Assembly (NCBI GenBank): GCA_025765595.1
Contig: JAIVFH010000001.1
Coordinates: 372,001 to 436,000 of the forward strand
Reading direction: 5' to 3'
Origin: Obelidium mucronatum
Lineage: Eukaryota; Chytridiomycota; Chytridiomycetes; Chytridiales; Chytriomycetaceae
DNA: 64,000 nt
Shown here in pieces: positions 23,212 to 34,202 of the stretch (positions within the stretch are counted from its first letter, which is position 1; every line of letters starts with the position of its first letter). The notes beneath the pieces were generated by a model. That model ran no database searches, was not told the DNA's origin, and saw nothing but the letters and a program-made list of their open reading frames with translations. Both the position numbers and the translations under genes were made by a program.

Positions 23212-24693
23212 CTATATCAGTCCTGCTGCTTTCAGGTTTGTTCTACATTGGAGGAAGTAAGTTAAATCAAGGGTTGGTTAGTTATTGGGACCTACTTCAT
23301 GACAGCAATAAAAACAGCATCCATTACAGGCTGCAACAGCTTTCCATCTGTTGCAAAAGTGAGGTGGAATATAATATCGCGCTTTCGATTGCGATTCAGT
23401 TTTGCAAATTCGTGAACAAAGAACTCGGATCCCTCTTCATATGAATTAGGACCAGTGTATGTAGGAAAATGGTCAGATATTAAACTATTGGCGGCTAGTT
23501 TTTTGCTGGAAAACGTCCCTTTTGTTCATAAACACTATGAAATCGATGTTGCTAAAGGAGGGTAGGTTGATCATGACGTTAAACACGTTAAGGGCGTCAG
23601 TTACTTCAAACATAAACAGATTTAGTAACCAGTTTCAAAAAGGTTGATATTTTGACATACTTCGGTTCAGTGAAGTGTCCTCGACACAAACTTGGTCGTA
23701 AGAACTCAGAGCCACAACAAATATAACAGCTTTTACATCCGAGAAGAACGGCGCCCATTTCTTTCGCTGAGACTTTTGCCCACCAACGTCGAATATTGAG
23801 TATGTTTCTCCTTCAAACTGAATGATTGTTTTAGAAACAGTTTGTGTCATTAGCCGAGCATTCACGATATCGACTTCAGTTGGTACAAAATCTGCGGCAC
23901 AAATCCGCGTCAAGTTTTCCATCAAACTGGACGAGTGAATTTAATTCCCCACCAATAATCACTTCCAAGTCACTTACTACTGACAATTCTCTTGTAAATT
24001 GAACTCATTTCTTCGCATAAAGCAATATTGTATTCCAGAGTCCTGCCATATAGTTTTCATAGCCTCTGCTATTTCTGGACTTATGAAATCCTCCTTGCCG
24101 AATCCATATCGCGTCTTAAGAGCCTTCACCTTTTCAGCACAATCAACAATACGTCCCTTTTGATTTAATCCACCTGCAATCGCATATTCGTTCCGTGCTG
24201 CTTCTGCAATAGGAGTTTCGGCGTTAGGTTTTGGCCTGAGTGACGATTTTGACCCCGTCGGCTGAGCTCCAGGTAAACACCCCAGCGAGTGATTAAGGCT
24301 CATATTTGATTTAGAAGACCGTAGTTTCGCGATCGAAAGGGCTGGTTTCCCCAGAAGGGATGGTGGCGGATGAACCACATTCTTTGGATCAAACCCAAAC
24401 GGGATCTGAAGCGTGTTCATTGCACTCAGCAGCGACTTGCTACATGTCAGCACGTTCTGAAGGAGAACTGATCTGAACTCGAGAATCTCTTCCGGAGCGA
24501 AACCGTTTCCGTATAGTAGCCTGAGTTGTTTGAGGACAGTGGTTTTCCCACTATCTCCAGTTCCCAGGAGGAGAATCTTCAGTTCGGCGATGGCGTTATC
24601 TCTTTCTTCTTGAATCAGTTTATCGATTGCTCGCGAGGTTATAGTTGAGCTGCGCGTCTCGCTGGCAACTTGGGAACTCGCGCAGTTGCCCAT
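23212..24693 (-). CDS. Heterotrimeric G-protein alpha subunit, copy A (one apparent frame break)
   Basis: Membrane-bound GTPase coupling receptors to effectors. Exons on the minus strand: 23978-24693, 23661-23926, 23296-23603 and 23212-23242. MGNC at the start gives N-myristoylation and palmitoylation sites. P-loop is GTGDSGKTT (Asp where Glu is usual). Switch I has the catalytic Arg in RLMTQTV, switch II is DVGGQKSQRKKW, the guanine motif is NKRD and the base-binding loop is TFATD. The last exon encodes NLKAAGLI, a classic receptor-contact tail. An insert of roughly 80 residues sits in the helical domain. One surplus T in a six-T run at 23499-23504 breaks the frame. Confidence 0.88.
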
Positions 24694-25097
24694 CTTTCGT
24701 GATTTTCTCAACAGAGATTTGCAAAGGATAATTATGCTCTCAACGCGACCGGCGTTGGCGCAGAAGAAATAATAGTAGACAGGTGCTTAGTTTGAAAGGT
24801 GTCAAAACGTAAGATTTGAATGTATGACATAGCAAGCAGCCAAATAATGAAAACTGTAAAAGAAACTGTAAAGTCATAATAAAAATGCAGGCTTTCTGGA
24901 CCTCTCTATTGGTTTCCCCCAAAATCTCCATGTAATAATTATTTGGTTCTCATCATGAAAATGACAAAGCGGGGAAAACTCATGGAAAATTCATTAGTAC
25001 TTTCGTTACAACAGGAATCTATAAAAGGAGGGGGGCCACAATCATAGTAAGACATCAAAACAGTTATCAAACAACCAAGCTAACTAATAATCTAAAA
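24694..25097. other. Divergent intergenic region with one TATA box
   Basis: 404 bp between the G-alpha start (-) and the secreted-protein start (+). Apart from the TATA box at 25020 I see no gene, repeat or structured RNA. Confidence 0.55.
25020..25027 (+). promoter_or_regulatory. TATA box
   Basis: A consensus TATAAAAG, 78 bp before the ATG at 25098 and followed by a G-rich stretch. The downstream gene also has unusually uniform codon choice, so this is probably a strong core promoter. Confidence 0.7.
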
Positions 25098-25859
25098 ATG
25101 AGAGTCTTTTCTGCCGTTTCCATGCTCGCTGCCATCACTGGATCTTTTGCCATGCCAGCTAAGACAAATGGGGCTGCCAAGACCGACTTCACCTTCTCTC
25201 AAGTTTCTGGCAAAAGCAACAACTTCATGATCTCTAATCAAGTTAACCAATTCACTGCCACTGCCTCCGCTGGTGCCAACCTCACCGCCGCTCCAGGTCA
25301 ACCAGTCAACACCAACACCCTCCCATACTCTGTCCTCTTCCCACCAGGTGCTCCATTGTCTTCTTCTGACGCCTTTAGCAACTTTGCCAACCACGTCTAC
25401 GGAGTCTCCGGCGCTATTATGGGACTTTCCACTGCTCAAGGATCAGCCCAAATTCAAGCGTTGGGAAACATCGGTCTCACCCACGAACTCTTGGAGGCCA
25501 TTGAAGCCCAAAAGATGGGTCAAAACACCAACAACCAAGGAGGAGCCCCATTGACCTCCCTCATCCAAAACACTCCATGTGTCTTGAACGGATTTAAGTC
25601 TGCCATCAACAACCCAACTCCAGCCAACGCGTTGCTTGTTGCCCAACAGATTTCTACCGTCAGAGATTCCACTATTCTTCCAAACATCTTGGCTCTCGGT
25701 GCCCTTTCTGGTGCCAGCAACTTGTTGCAATTCCCAGGAACTGGTCCAATGCTCGGCCAAGGACAAGTTCAAGTACAGCCTGCTGGTTCTCAGGCTTTGC
25801 TTCAGGCTCAAACTGCCTTGGGTTGCGCTGTAGCTGGTGGTGCTGCCCCAGCCCAGTAA
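25098..25859 (+). CDS. Secreted protein of unknown function, probably highly expressed
   Basis: Single exon of 253 residues with a signal peptide (MRVFSAVSMLAAITGSFA, cleavage near residue 18). The mature chain is poor in charged residues, rich in Ala, Gly, Asn, Gln, Ser and Thr, and has only two Cys, one mid-chain (NTPCVLNGF) and one near the end (LGCAVAGG), which could form a single disulfide. The central part looks helical (LTHELLEAIEAQKMG). Codons are strongly biased to C-ending and CAA forms, unlike neighbours, and a TATA box and AATAAA flank the gene, together suggesting high expression. No family recognised. Confidence 0.88.
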   Translation: MRVFSAVSMLAAITGSFAMPAKTNGAAKTDFTFSQVSGKSNNFMISNQVNQFTATASAGANLTAAPGQPVNTNTLPYSVLFPPGAPLSSSDAFSNFANHVYGVSGAIMGLSTAQGSAQIQALGNIGLTHELLEAIEAQKMGQNTNNQGGAPLTSLIQNTPCVLNGFKSAINNPTPANALLVAQQISTVRDSTILPNILALGALSGASNLLQFPGTGPMLGQGQVQVQPAGSQALLQAQTALGCAVAGGAAPAQ

Positions 25860-25953
25860 ATGGAATTACCTGTACCGTCACACTCCCTTTCCCCTCCCAC
25901 CCCTTTTAAGTTTAGTTTAGTTTAAGTTGCATTGATTGCATTAAGCATTTGAA

Positions 25954-25959
25954 AATAAA
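25954..25959 (+). terminator. Polyadenylation signal AATAAA
   Basis: AATAAA 95 bp past the stop of the secreted protein, after a TTTAGTTTAGTTTAAG-like T-rich stretch. Placement is typical for a poly(A) signal. Confidence 0.55.
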
Positions 25960-26038
25960 ACAGCGCATGGTCGTTTCATATTGCATTCTTCCTCACCCAA
26001 AAAAACATGGCTCAAAACGATTACACTGAAAAAAAGTG

Positions 26039-26599
26039 ATGCCAATTGTGACTCCACAGGGAGTAGAACTTTCTCCTAATCTTGTTTCCTCGGTTCGCTA
26101 CGAATCGCAAGGAACCTTTGCCTATTGTCTGGCAGTGGATTCTGTTACTCGTAGACTGGTAATCGAGAATACCGCAGCATTCGGGTGGGACGACAATCCA
26201 AAGACAGCCTTTTCGAAAAACTTCAAGTCGATTGAGCATTGGTTTGGTACAAGGTCAGTTTGCTTTGTGATGGTTCAGTTGGGGGAATTACCACTCAGCT
26301 CAAAGTATGCGGAATGGCTCTTGATTCAATGTATGTTACTATTAAAATACTTCTTTGCGTATTTTTGCGTATTTACGATACTTTTTCTTCAAGTTGTTCC
26401 TGACACGGCACCAAACGCGGATCGTCTTTCGTTTTCCAAAATCACAGAATTGCTGCTTGAGGAATTCCGAAATGATCACAAGATTGTTCAAGTCATGCAC
26501 GCAACAACGAAAGTATGTTTCTTTACCATCCAGTGAATTCGCCCAACAAATTAGGAAGAATGTACCATTGCTTCATTTCAACAAGTTTCGGCACTCTAA
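26039..26599 (+). CDS. Single ADF-homology domain protein, twinfilin-like
   Basis: Actin-binding fold of one ADF-H domain, 151 residues, exons 26039-26330, 26394-26512 and 26555-26599. It aligns with the first ADF-H domain of the twinfilin gene that follows: TFAYCLAVDSVTRRLVIENT with [23 protein letters not shown] with WLVIQ-YVPD, and HATTK-EECTIA with HATTK-SECTLAG. Both introns fall at the same positions and phases as in that domain. It stops where the second twinfilin domain would begin. It probably arose by partial tandem duplication; whether it binds actin alone cannot be told. An ATG at 26007 opens a short frame that ends before the domain, so 26039 is preferred. Confidence 0.78.
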
Positions 26600-26681
26600 T
26601 CAGGGGTCATTTAGTTGAATAAAGGATGATATTTTTCTGATATTATTCTACCATGAGGTTTTTAGAATTAAAAAGCAAATT

Positions 26682-28007
26682 ATGAGTTTGAGTGGAGGCA
26701 TTGCTTGTTCGCCTGCTCTCATCACCGCATTTTCAGCAGCTGCAGTCACAACTAGCTCTGTATTTGCCTTCTGTGTGGGAATCGAGAGCGAGCAATTAAT
26801 CGTTCGAGACCAAATTCATTCTCTTGGTGGTGATGGCTTTGAGGTCAACTTCCAGCAATTGGAAGGAAACACCACGTTCTACAACGATAAAACTCCGAGT
26901 TTTGTATTGATTCGATTGGATAGAACTGTTGCTACTGGCGAAAGTGGCTGGCTGGTGATTCAATGTGAGTGTTGTTTGTTCTCAACTCGGGTTCTGAAAT
27001 TACAGTTGTGATCGATAGATGTTCCTGATGCAGCTCATGTCAGAGATAAGATGCTCTATGCTTCATGCAAGGCGGCTCTTGTAAGAGAGTTGGGTGATTT
27101 GAAGTTTGTTGATTTCTTGCATGCAACGACAAAGGTACGCAAAAGTGCTGCGAATGCCTTTTTATACCAGAATATTCACTGTCTCCATCTTATTAGAGCG
27201 AGTGCACTCTAGCGGGATACAAGGCTCACTTAGCCCACAAATTGGCGGACGCCCCCAGGACAGAAAAGGAAATTGAAGCACAGCTTTTGAAAAAGACCGA
27301 GACTGGTGCCGATATCGGCATGTCGACGCGAAAAGAAATTGCAGCTTCCGGAGGTTTGGGTTTTGCGTTCACGGAAGAAGCCGTGGATGCCTTGAGGGGT
27401 TTGGGAGAAGGAGCTGTGAACCTAGTCGCGCTGGTTAGAGTTTTCGGTTATTGTAGGGGATTGGTTTAATTTGTAACTCTCTCGTGAACTAGTCTATCGA
27501 ATCCGAAGTGATTACTGTTGGGTTGTCATCGCATACAGCCACACCTGACACATTGGAAACATTGATCCCAGATGGCGAACCATTCTTTGTATTTTATAAA
27601 TACGCTCATCAGAATGAAGGTGTTTCTCAGGAACCAGTCATATTTTTCTACATGTAAGTGGGTTATGGGTTACTGACTTTCCCACTAACAATGTCGCTCT
27701 TACACCTCATAACTCCCAGTTGCCCTCCTAGCGCCAAAATTAAATCGCGCATGCTCTTCTCATCTTCTCGCGCCAGTACTTTGGATTATGTCGAAAAGAC
27801 TATCGGGATTTCTGTTATCAAAAAGGTTTTAGCACTTGACGTGCTTGGTTTGCATATATGAACTCAATGCCACTTTAGATCGAAATTGATTCTCCACGAG
27901 AGATCAATCAAGCATTCATTACAGAGAACCTGTATCCACCCAAAGCGGACTTATTGTCATCAGCCAAAACTGCATTCAAAAGACCTTCTCGGCCGGGAAA
28001 GAAGTGA
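26682..28007 (+). CDS. TWF1: Twinfilin, two ADF-H domains
   Basis: Cytoplasmic actin-monomer sequestering and barbed-end protein. Exons 26682-26964, 27019-27134, 27197-27433, 27493-27653, 27720-27825 and 27879-28007 give 343 residues, the family's usual length. Domain 1 covers about residues 1-140 ([33 protein letters not shown]). Domain 2 follows a short linker ([40 protein letters not shown]). The basic C-terminal tail ([11 protein letters not shown]) matches the capping-protein/PIP2-binding tail. It lies 82 bp after the single-domain gene. Confidence 0.93.
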
Positions 28008-28071
28008 TTCGCGAAGTCATCAGTCGGGAAAATAAAAGGAAAATAAAAGTTGAGAAAATCTTCGGTAAAAA

Positions 28072-29532
28072 ATGGGATGTGCAACGTCCAACGAAGCTGC
28101 GTCAGTCGAAGCTACAGGCAAAAGTAAAGCAATCGATCGGCAGCTGAAGCTTGAAAAAGTAGAACATCAGCGATTCGTGAAGCTCTTGCTGTTGGGTACT
28201 GTTTTGATGAAAAATCCAGCACAATAATCCACCGTCAATACAGGCTCTGGAGAAAGCGGGAAATCAACAGTTCTAAAGCAAATGAAAATGATTTATGGCA
28301 CGGGCTTCACAAAAGATGAACTCCTCGACTTTAGAAACGCGTTGCTGTATAATCTTGTTGAATGTGCCCAAACCCTTGTGAAGGCAATGGAAACGCTGCA
28401 AATACCTTACCAGTTCAATCCTCTTCAGGAATCACATGGAGAAGATTCAGAAGATGTTCAAAGTAACGTTAGTTCCACGAAACGGATCTTGTTGAAATCC
28501 CCACAAACAGTCAAGTCCTCGGACAGTGGAAAAAGTGTGGCTTTATCAACCGTGCCAGAGGGGCGTCTATCCAAGCGATCTGATAAAGTCGCAAGACGAG
28601 CAGAGCGAGAATATATCGATATAATGGAAGATGGAGAGGGACAAGGCATCTACAGTGAATATGCAGAACTCATTCTTTCAAACGAAGATGGGGGGGACTA
28701 TGGATTCATGGCTGAGCACACAATAGATCCAACTGTACTGGAAGCTATCAAAACAATGTGGGAGGATTCTGGAATCCAGTACTGCTATTCTAGGAGGAAT
28801 GAGTTTCAACTGCAAGACTCGTGCGCATATATTTTAAATAACATGGCCCGAATAACTTCTCCGGATTTTATTCCTTCCGAAGCAGACATTTTGAACACAA
28901 GGGTCATGACACTAGGAGTCTCAGAAACAAAACTAAATGTCGAGGGAGTTCCCTACAAAATTTTCGATTTTGGAGGTCAGCGTGCGGAACGAAAGAAGTG
29001 GGCCGGATATTTTGAAGATGTCACCACAGTGCTGTTTTTAGTTGCAATTAGTTCATATGACCAAAGTCTCTATGAGGATTCAACCACGAACAGAAGTACT
29101 AATTTCTCTTTTCTCCAAACAGCTGTTAACCATTTATATTTTTAGTGGTTGAATCTCTCAACGTATTTAGCTCTGTTTGCAATCATCAAGTATTCAAAAA
29201 GACTGGGTTTATACTGTTTCTCAACAAAATCGACTTATTTAAGGAGAAGCTGAAAACATCGTCAATTATGACGTACTTCCCAGACTTCACAGGTTCGCTT
29301 CATTCTCGGCTAGAGGAAGTTTATAATACTGAATGAATGATTAGAGGCAAACACGTTTGAACTCGGGTCAAAGTATTTTTTGAATCGATTTCAATCACTG
29401 AACCAATTTAAAAACCGGCCCGTTTATATTCATTTAACATGGGCTACGGATCGAAAACAGATTTCAGTGATTCTAAAGCTTGTTCATGCATGTATAGCTA
29501 AATCGAATTTAGAGAAAGCAGGGTTTGCGTGA
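28072..29532 (+). CDS. G-protein alpha subunit, copy B
   Basis: Exons 28072-28195, 28244-29095, 29146-29292 and 29345-29532, 436 residues against about 350 in canonical subunits. MGC start gives lipidation sites. P-loop GSGESGKST, switch I RVMTLGV (this copy keeps the conserved Gly), switch II DFGGQRAERKKW with Phe replacing the usual Val, NKID and TWATD. Tail reads NLEKAGFA. The extra length lies in the helical domain between IPYQFNP and MWEDSGIQYCY and is Ser/Glu/Lys-rich and probably disordered. It is the first of three co-oriented copies within 5 kb. Confidence 0.92.
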
Positions 29533-29675
29533 TTGTGAAGTCTCTCCAACACATGATGACACAATTCTTTTTTCTATTTTATCTGGCAGACAAACCGTGC
29601 TGCTTGTGTTTATATAAAATTGATGGTAATGGAATAATTCTGTGCTACTGTGTATTATTTCGAGATTTGCAAAAA

Positions 29676-31276
29676 ATGGGATGTACTCAATCCACAGCAC
29701 AAGAAGCAAACGATCCGGTTGTGGTCAATAGTCGCGAGATTGATAAACAAATCAACATAGAGCGAAAGGAGCTAGAAAAAGAGAAGGCTGTGAAGCTCCT
29801 ACTCCTAGGTATTCTTCTGATCGATGTGCCAAAACCAGATTGCTAACGACGACGGCTCACAGGCACGGGAGAATCGGGAAAGTCAACGCTACTAAAACAA
29901 ATGAAAATCATCCATGGGACAGGCTTCACCGCTGACGAACTGGTTCTCTTTCGTTCAGCCATATGGTTGAACCTGTTGACCTGTTATCAGAATCTTACCA
30001 TCGCGATGGACACGCTAAAAATACCTTATGGGTTCGTTCCTCCTGAATTGAAGGATATTGAGAATGAAGATCTGCCCGAGGAGCCTGATTCCCCTGTCAC
30101 TTCAAATCAAATGGAGTCAAGTATAGTGCGAGCTAGTACCGCTAAAGCTTGCCCGACGACGAAATTAGATAGAGTTGCTCGATACGCGAAATTAAAGTAT
30201 GATGAAGCGGGTGGGAAAAGTCAAATGGGTGTTGTGCCTGATAAGGCGCGCATGATGAAGACTTCCGATCTACTGGTCTCTTCAATGTTTAGCTTTTCAA
30301 ATGGAGAGCATTTTCCGGCAGATAGAATAGAGGGTCTGGACGCGATTTGGAATGATCCTGGGATACAGTATTGCTTCAGTAGAAGCAATGAATACCAGTT
30401 GATTGAAAGCTGCGCATAGTAAGTATCCCATCTTTCCATCACTTTTCCGGGCATAAAGCGTGCTAAATTGCATACTTTTCAGTCTGATGCAACATCGACA
30501 TCGGATATGCGGCCCCGGCTATGAACCAACAGAAGAAGACATATTAAGTGCCCGAATAATGACTACGTCCGTCTCGGAAACGCGATTCCGTATCAAAGAT
30601 GTGACATACAAAGTCTATGATGTCGGAGGGCAGAAGAGCCAGAGGAAAAAATGGGCTCCACTGTTTGAGGATGTTGATGCAATTATATTTGTGGTAGCCA
30701 TAAGCGCGTATAATCAAGTGTGTTTTGAAGCCAAAGACACAAATCGAAGTTAGTTTTTATGTTCTTTTTTTTGGAGGCTGAGATTTTGGAAACAAAATTA
30801 ACACAAAATTTAACAGTTGTGGATGCTTTGGAGGTATTCAAAGGCATCTGCGAGCACTCTTGTTTCAAAAACACGGGAATTATTCTATTCTTGAACAAAA
30901 TCGATCTCTTCAAAGTGAAAGTAAAAACGTTTCCCATAAGCGACTATTTCCGAACATTCAAAGGTGTGTTGACTACATACACTTTTCTATCGTGTGGGAA
31001 AGTCTCACTTTACGCCATTGAAAAAAGGAAACAATACGTATGAAGAGGGATCAGAGTTTTTTCTAAACGCTTTTAAGGCTCTGAACAAGGAGACACGGAG
31101 ATCAGTTCATGCCCACCTCACATGGGCTACAGACACACGGCAGATTAAAAAAATTCTTGATTCTGTTTTTACGTGCATCCAAGAGTAAGTTTGCAAATTG
31201 TGGTTTTCAATCAAATGTGTTTTTTTTTTGTTGATAACTTGTTTTCAGATGGAATCTTGCCGAAGGTGGCCTTTGA
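29676..31276 (+). CDS. G-protein alpha subunit, copy C
   Basis: Exons 29676-29808, 29863-30418, 30483-30748, 30817-30963, 31028-31184 and 31249-31276, 428 residues. MGC start, P-loop GTGESGKST, switch I RIMTTSV (Ser at the usual Gly), switch II DVGGQKSQRKKW, NKID, TWATD. A 28-nt final exon encodes WNLAEGGL, matching the end of the family. A helical-domain insert is present. It starts 143 bp after copy B stops, and its shared intron positions show a common origin. Confidence 0.92.
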
Positions 31277-31386
31277 ATATTTATAACCCTCGTGACCGCG
31301 TAATTTGAAATCTGCATATAAATAATTTTAACATACTTTTAATGATAAAATCAAATCTGAAAAAACTAAGCGAGATTTTTCGAACA

Positions 31387-32954
31387 ATGGGTTGTACTGC
31401 GTCAACAGCTGCCACTGGAGCTGACACGATTACACCCGACCCAGCAGCTATTCAAAGGAACAAAGAAATAGATAAGCAGCTCTATGAAGAACGGAAAAAG
31501 CTGGAAAGCGTGAAGGGAACCAAACTTCTGCTTCTTGGTGAGTTGATGACTGTGACTTTCATCACAAAACGTTAAATCCTGCCCACTTTAGGAACAGGGG
31601 AAACAGGAAAATCGACGATTCTAAAACAAATGAGAATCATCTATGGCGTTGGTTTCACCCAAGATGAAATAGCCGCGTTCCGTTTGACACTACTCTCCAA
31701 CATATTTGAGTGCACCCAGTCACTGATGTCTGCAATGAGCGCACTCAAAATTCCTTACGGTTTTGATACGGAAGAAGCAAAATTAGAGATTGAGAAGCGC
31801 GAAACTTCAAGTCGGATGTCAGCCCCTCCTGCAGGCAGTGATTCCCACCTCATGTTGTTGGATGGAGGGAGTCTGACCAAACTAGATTCAACGTTTTCGC
31901 ATGGTAGAAATATTACAAAGGATAATCCAATTGCGATTCTTGCGAAGGACAGGTACAACAAGATGACCAAGAAGAAGAACGGAAAGGAAGCGGGCAAGCG
32001 ATTATCCACGTCAGAACAAAATGCGGATAAAGTCCTCGATGCAGAAGCATTAATGTTCTCAGAAGCAACAGAGGCGGCTTTTAAGAAAGGAGATGTGACG
32101 AAGGAGCTAATCGAAGCTGTTGAATTGCTGTGGAAGGATTCAGGAATCCAATATTGTTATTCACGCGCCAACGAGTTTCAGTTAATGGAGTGCTGCCCAT
32201 AGTTGAGTCTCTTCGTTTGATTTATTATTTAAGAATATTGTGCTGAATTCATCTTGATAGTGTAATGGCGAATTTGAGGCGGATTTGTGCACCAAACTTT
32301 GCACCTACTGAGCAAGATATTGTTCATGCTCGAACAATGACAACGGTAATCACAGAAACAAAGTTCAAGGCAGATGGTGTAGTGTATAGTGTGTTTGATG
32401 TTGGTGGCCAGAGGAGCCAAAGAAAGAAGTGGGCGCCATTCTTCGATGATGTTTCCGCTATTATATTTCTCACTGCAATCAGCTCTTATGATCAAACATG
32501 CGCTGAAGCCGAAGGGATGAATCGAAGTAAGTTGCTGCCTATGGGGAAATAGTAATTAAACAACCCTTTCAGTTATCGAATCTATCAACGTTTTCAACTC
32601 CATCATCAATTTCCCTCTTTTTAAGAACACGGGAATGATTCTCTTCATGAACAAAATAGACTTGTTCAAGGAGAAAATAAAAGTGTCTCCAATATCATCG
32701 TTTTTCCCCGCTTTCGAAGGTTTGTCTCATGAATTTACATTGCCACTTACACTCTTATCACAGGAGAGAGCACCTATGAGCGCGGCATCAAGTTCTTCAG
32801 CAATGAGTTCAATTCATTAAACAAGGATAAAAGCAAGAAGATATACACTCATTTCACGTGGGCAACCGACACAAAACAAATTTCGCCGATTCTCAAATCC
32901 GTGCGAGAGTGCATTGAGAAGTTTAATATGCAGCAGGGTGGATTGGTAGACTAG
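31387..32954 (+). CDS. G-protein alpha subunit, copy D
   Basis: Exons 31387-31537, 31592-32201, 32261-32526, 32573-32719 and 32764-32954, 454 residues. MGC start, P-loop GTGETGKST, switch I RTMTTVI (Val at the usual Gly), switch II DVGGQRSQRKKW, NKID, TWATD. The C-terminus FNMQQGGLVD extends two residues past the usual end. The helical-domain insert is the longest of the four and Lys/Ser-rich. Exons 3 and 4 are 266 and 147 nt, exactly as in copy C. Confidence 0.92.
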
Positions 32955-33041
32955 TAAATAAAGTCATTTTTATTCTTGAATATGAAATCATTCTCAGGTG
33001 TGATTAAGAAAAAAAAGTCCCCAGTATATTCTCAAGCATAA

Positions 33042-34133
33042 CTAAATTTCATCACTATTCAGCACGAGGGAGGCTCGGTTGTGCTCTACATGCTCTTCAG
33101 CATACATAACTCCATAGCGTGGACAAGTCGATGGGAGGTAAACGTCTCCATTTTTTGCCACGTCGCCACCGGTCCCCTGAAGCATAAAAAAAAACTTAAA
33201 ATTAAAAAAAAAAAAAAAACGTTCTAAACTTACGAGAAGTCCCAGTCTGATTTCTCCAAGATACGGTCCTTTGCAAACCAAACCGATGGACAATGCACCA
33301 AAAGAAGCCACCAAAGCATTTTTGATATCTTCTGATTTATACGCGGCAGTTTTTGAAGGAACGATATTCGCGTTTTTGAGGGCGGCAAAGACATTATCTG
33401 CATGAATATAAAATCAGAGATATCTGATGGCACGACGCTCACATTTGGCTTGCAGGTACAGGGTATCTCTAAAGAACTTCTCAACGTCTGCTCCAATGCT
33501 GTTTCCGACACACTAAACCACGATGTTCACAAAATATGTTGCAGAGTAGAAACCCCAAACCTCGCGATCCGCAGGAGAATAGCATGTTCCGTGCTTGGAC
33601 CATTCATGACCCCAGAAGTCATTAAAGTCGCTCTCTTTTCCTCCCTTGAATGAGACCCTGTTTGACAAAAGGAGTAAGCGAGGTGAGTCATTGCGAATGT
33701 CCATTCACTAACCAGTAAGTGGTTAGATTGCGATAAATGCCGGTATTCTTGACACGGTTTGCTGTATCGCTGTACACGCGTTTTGTGTCGCAATCGGAAA
33801 CTTGGTAGCCTTGACAGTTGTCCGGCCAAAGGCCTGTGAAACTGGCGTTATCTTGCGACACTGCAGAGTCTAAAAAAATCAAATAAACATACCATGGATT
33901 GTCCACTGGTCTTGAGGAATCCTGTCGAGGACATCGTGAGTGCATCGGTCGTTGATACTCTTGCAATAACCAGGCAACCACTGCAGCGCGAGAACCATCA
34001 CCCCATTCGTTGGAACACAACAAGCATCAGCTTTTGAAGTACAAGAAACTATCGAATTGTCGCATTGTTGGGGGAAAACTTGCGGAACAACTGAAGCTGC
34101 TGAGGTGGTGATGACAAAGAGGACACCCAACAT
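33042..34133 (-). CDS. Secreted ribonuclease T2
   Basis: Acid endoribonuclease that cuts single-stranded RNA, secreted or vacuolar. Exons on the minus strand: 33893-34133, 33713-33833, 33561-33657, 33443-33512, 33234-33397 and 33042-33176, 275 residues. Signal peptide MLGVLFVITTSAASV. Active-site segment CAS I is WTIHGLWP, formed across a splice junction, and CAS II is FWGHEWSKHGTC, each with its catalytic His. Paired Cys and a C-terminal extension are typical. The 48-nt intron at 33513-33560 is inferred because it removes a stop and restores family spacing. Confidence 0.9.
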
Positions 34134-34202
34134 TATTATTTTAATATTTAATAATATATTTAGTACCAGTTAAATCATGTAATAAAATATGTCTTTTATT
34201 TA

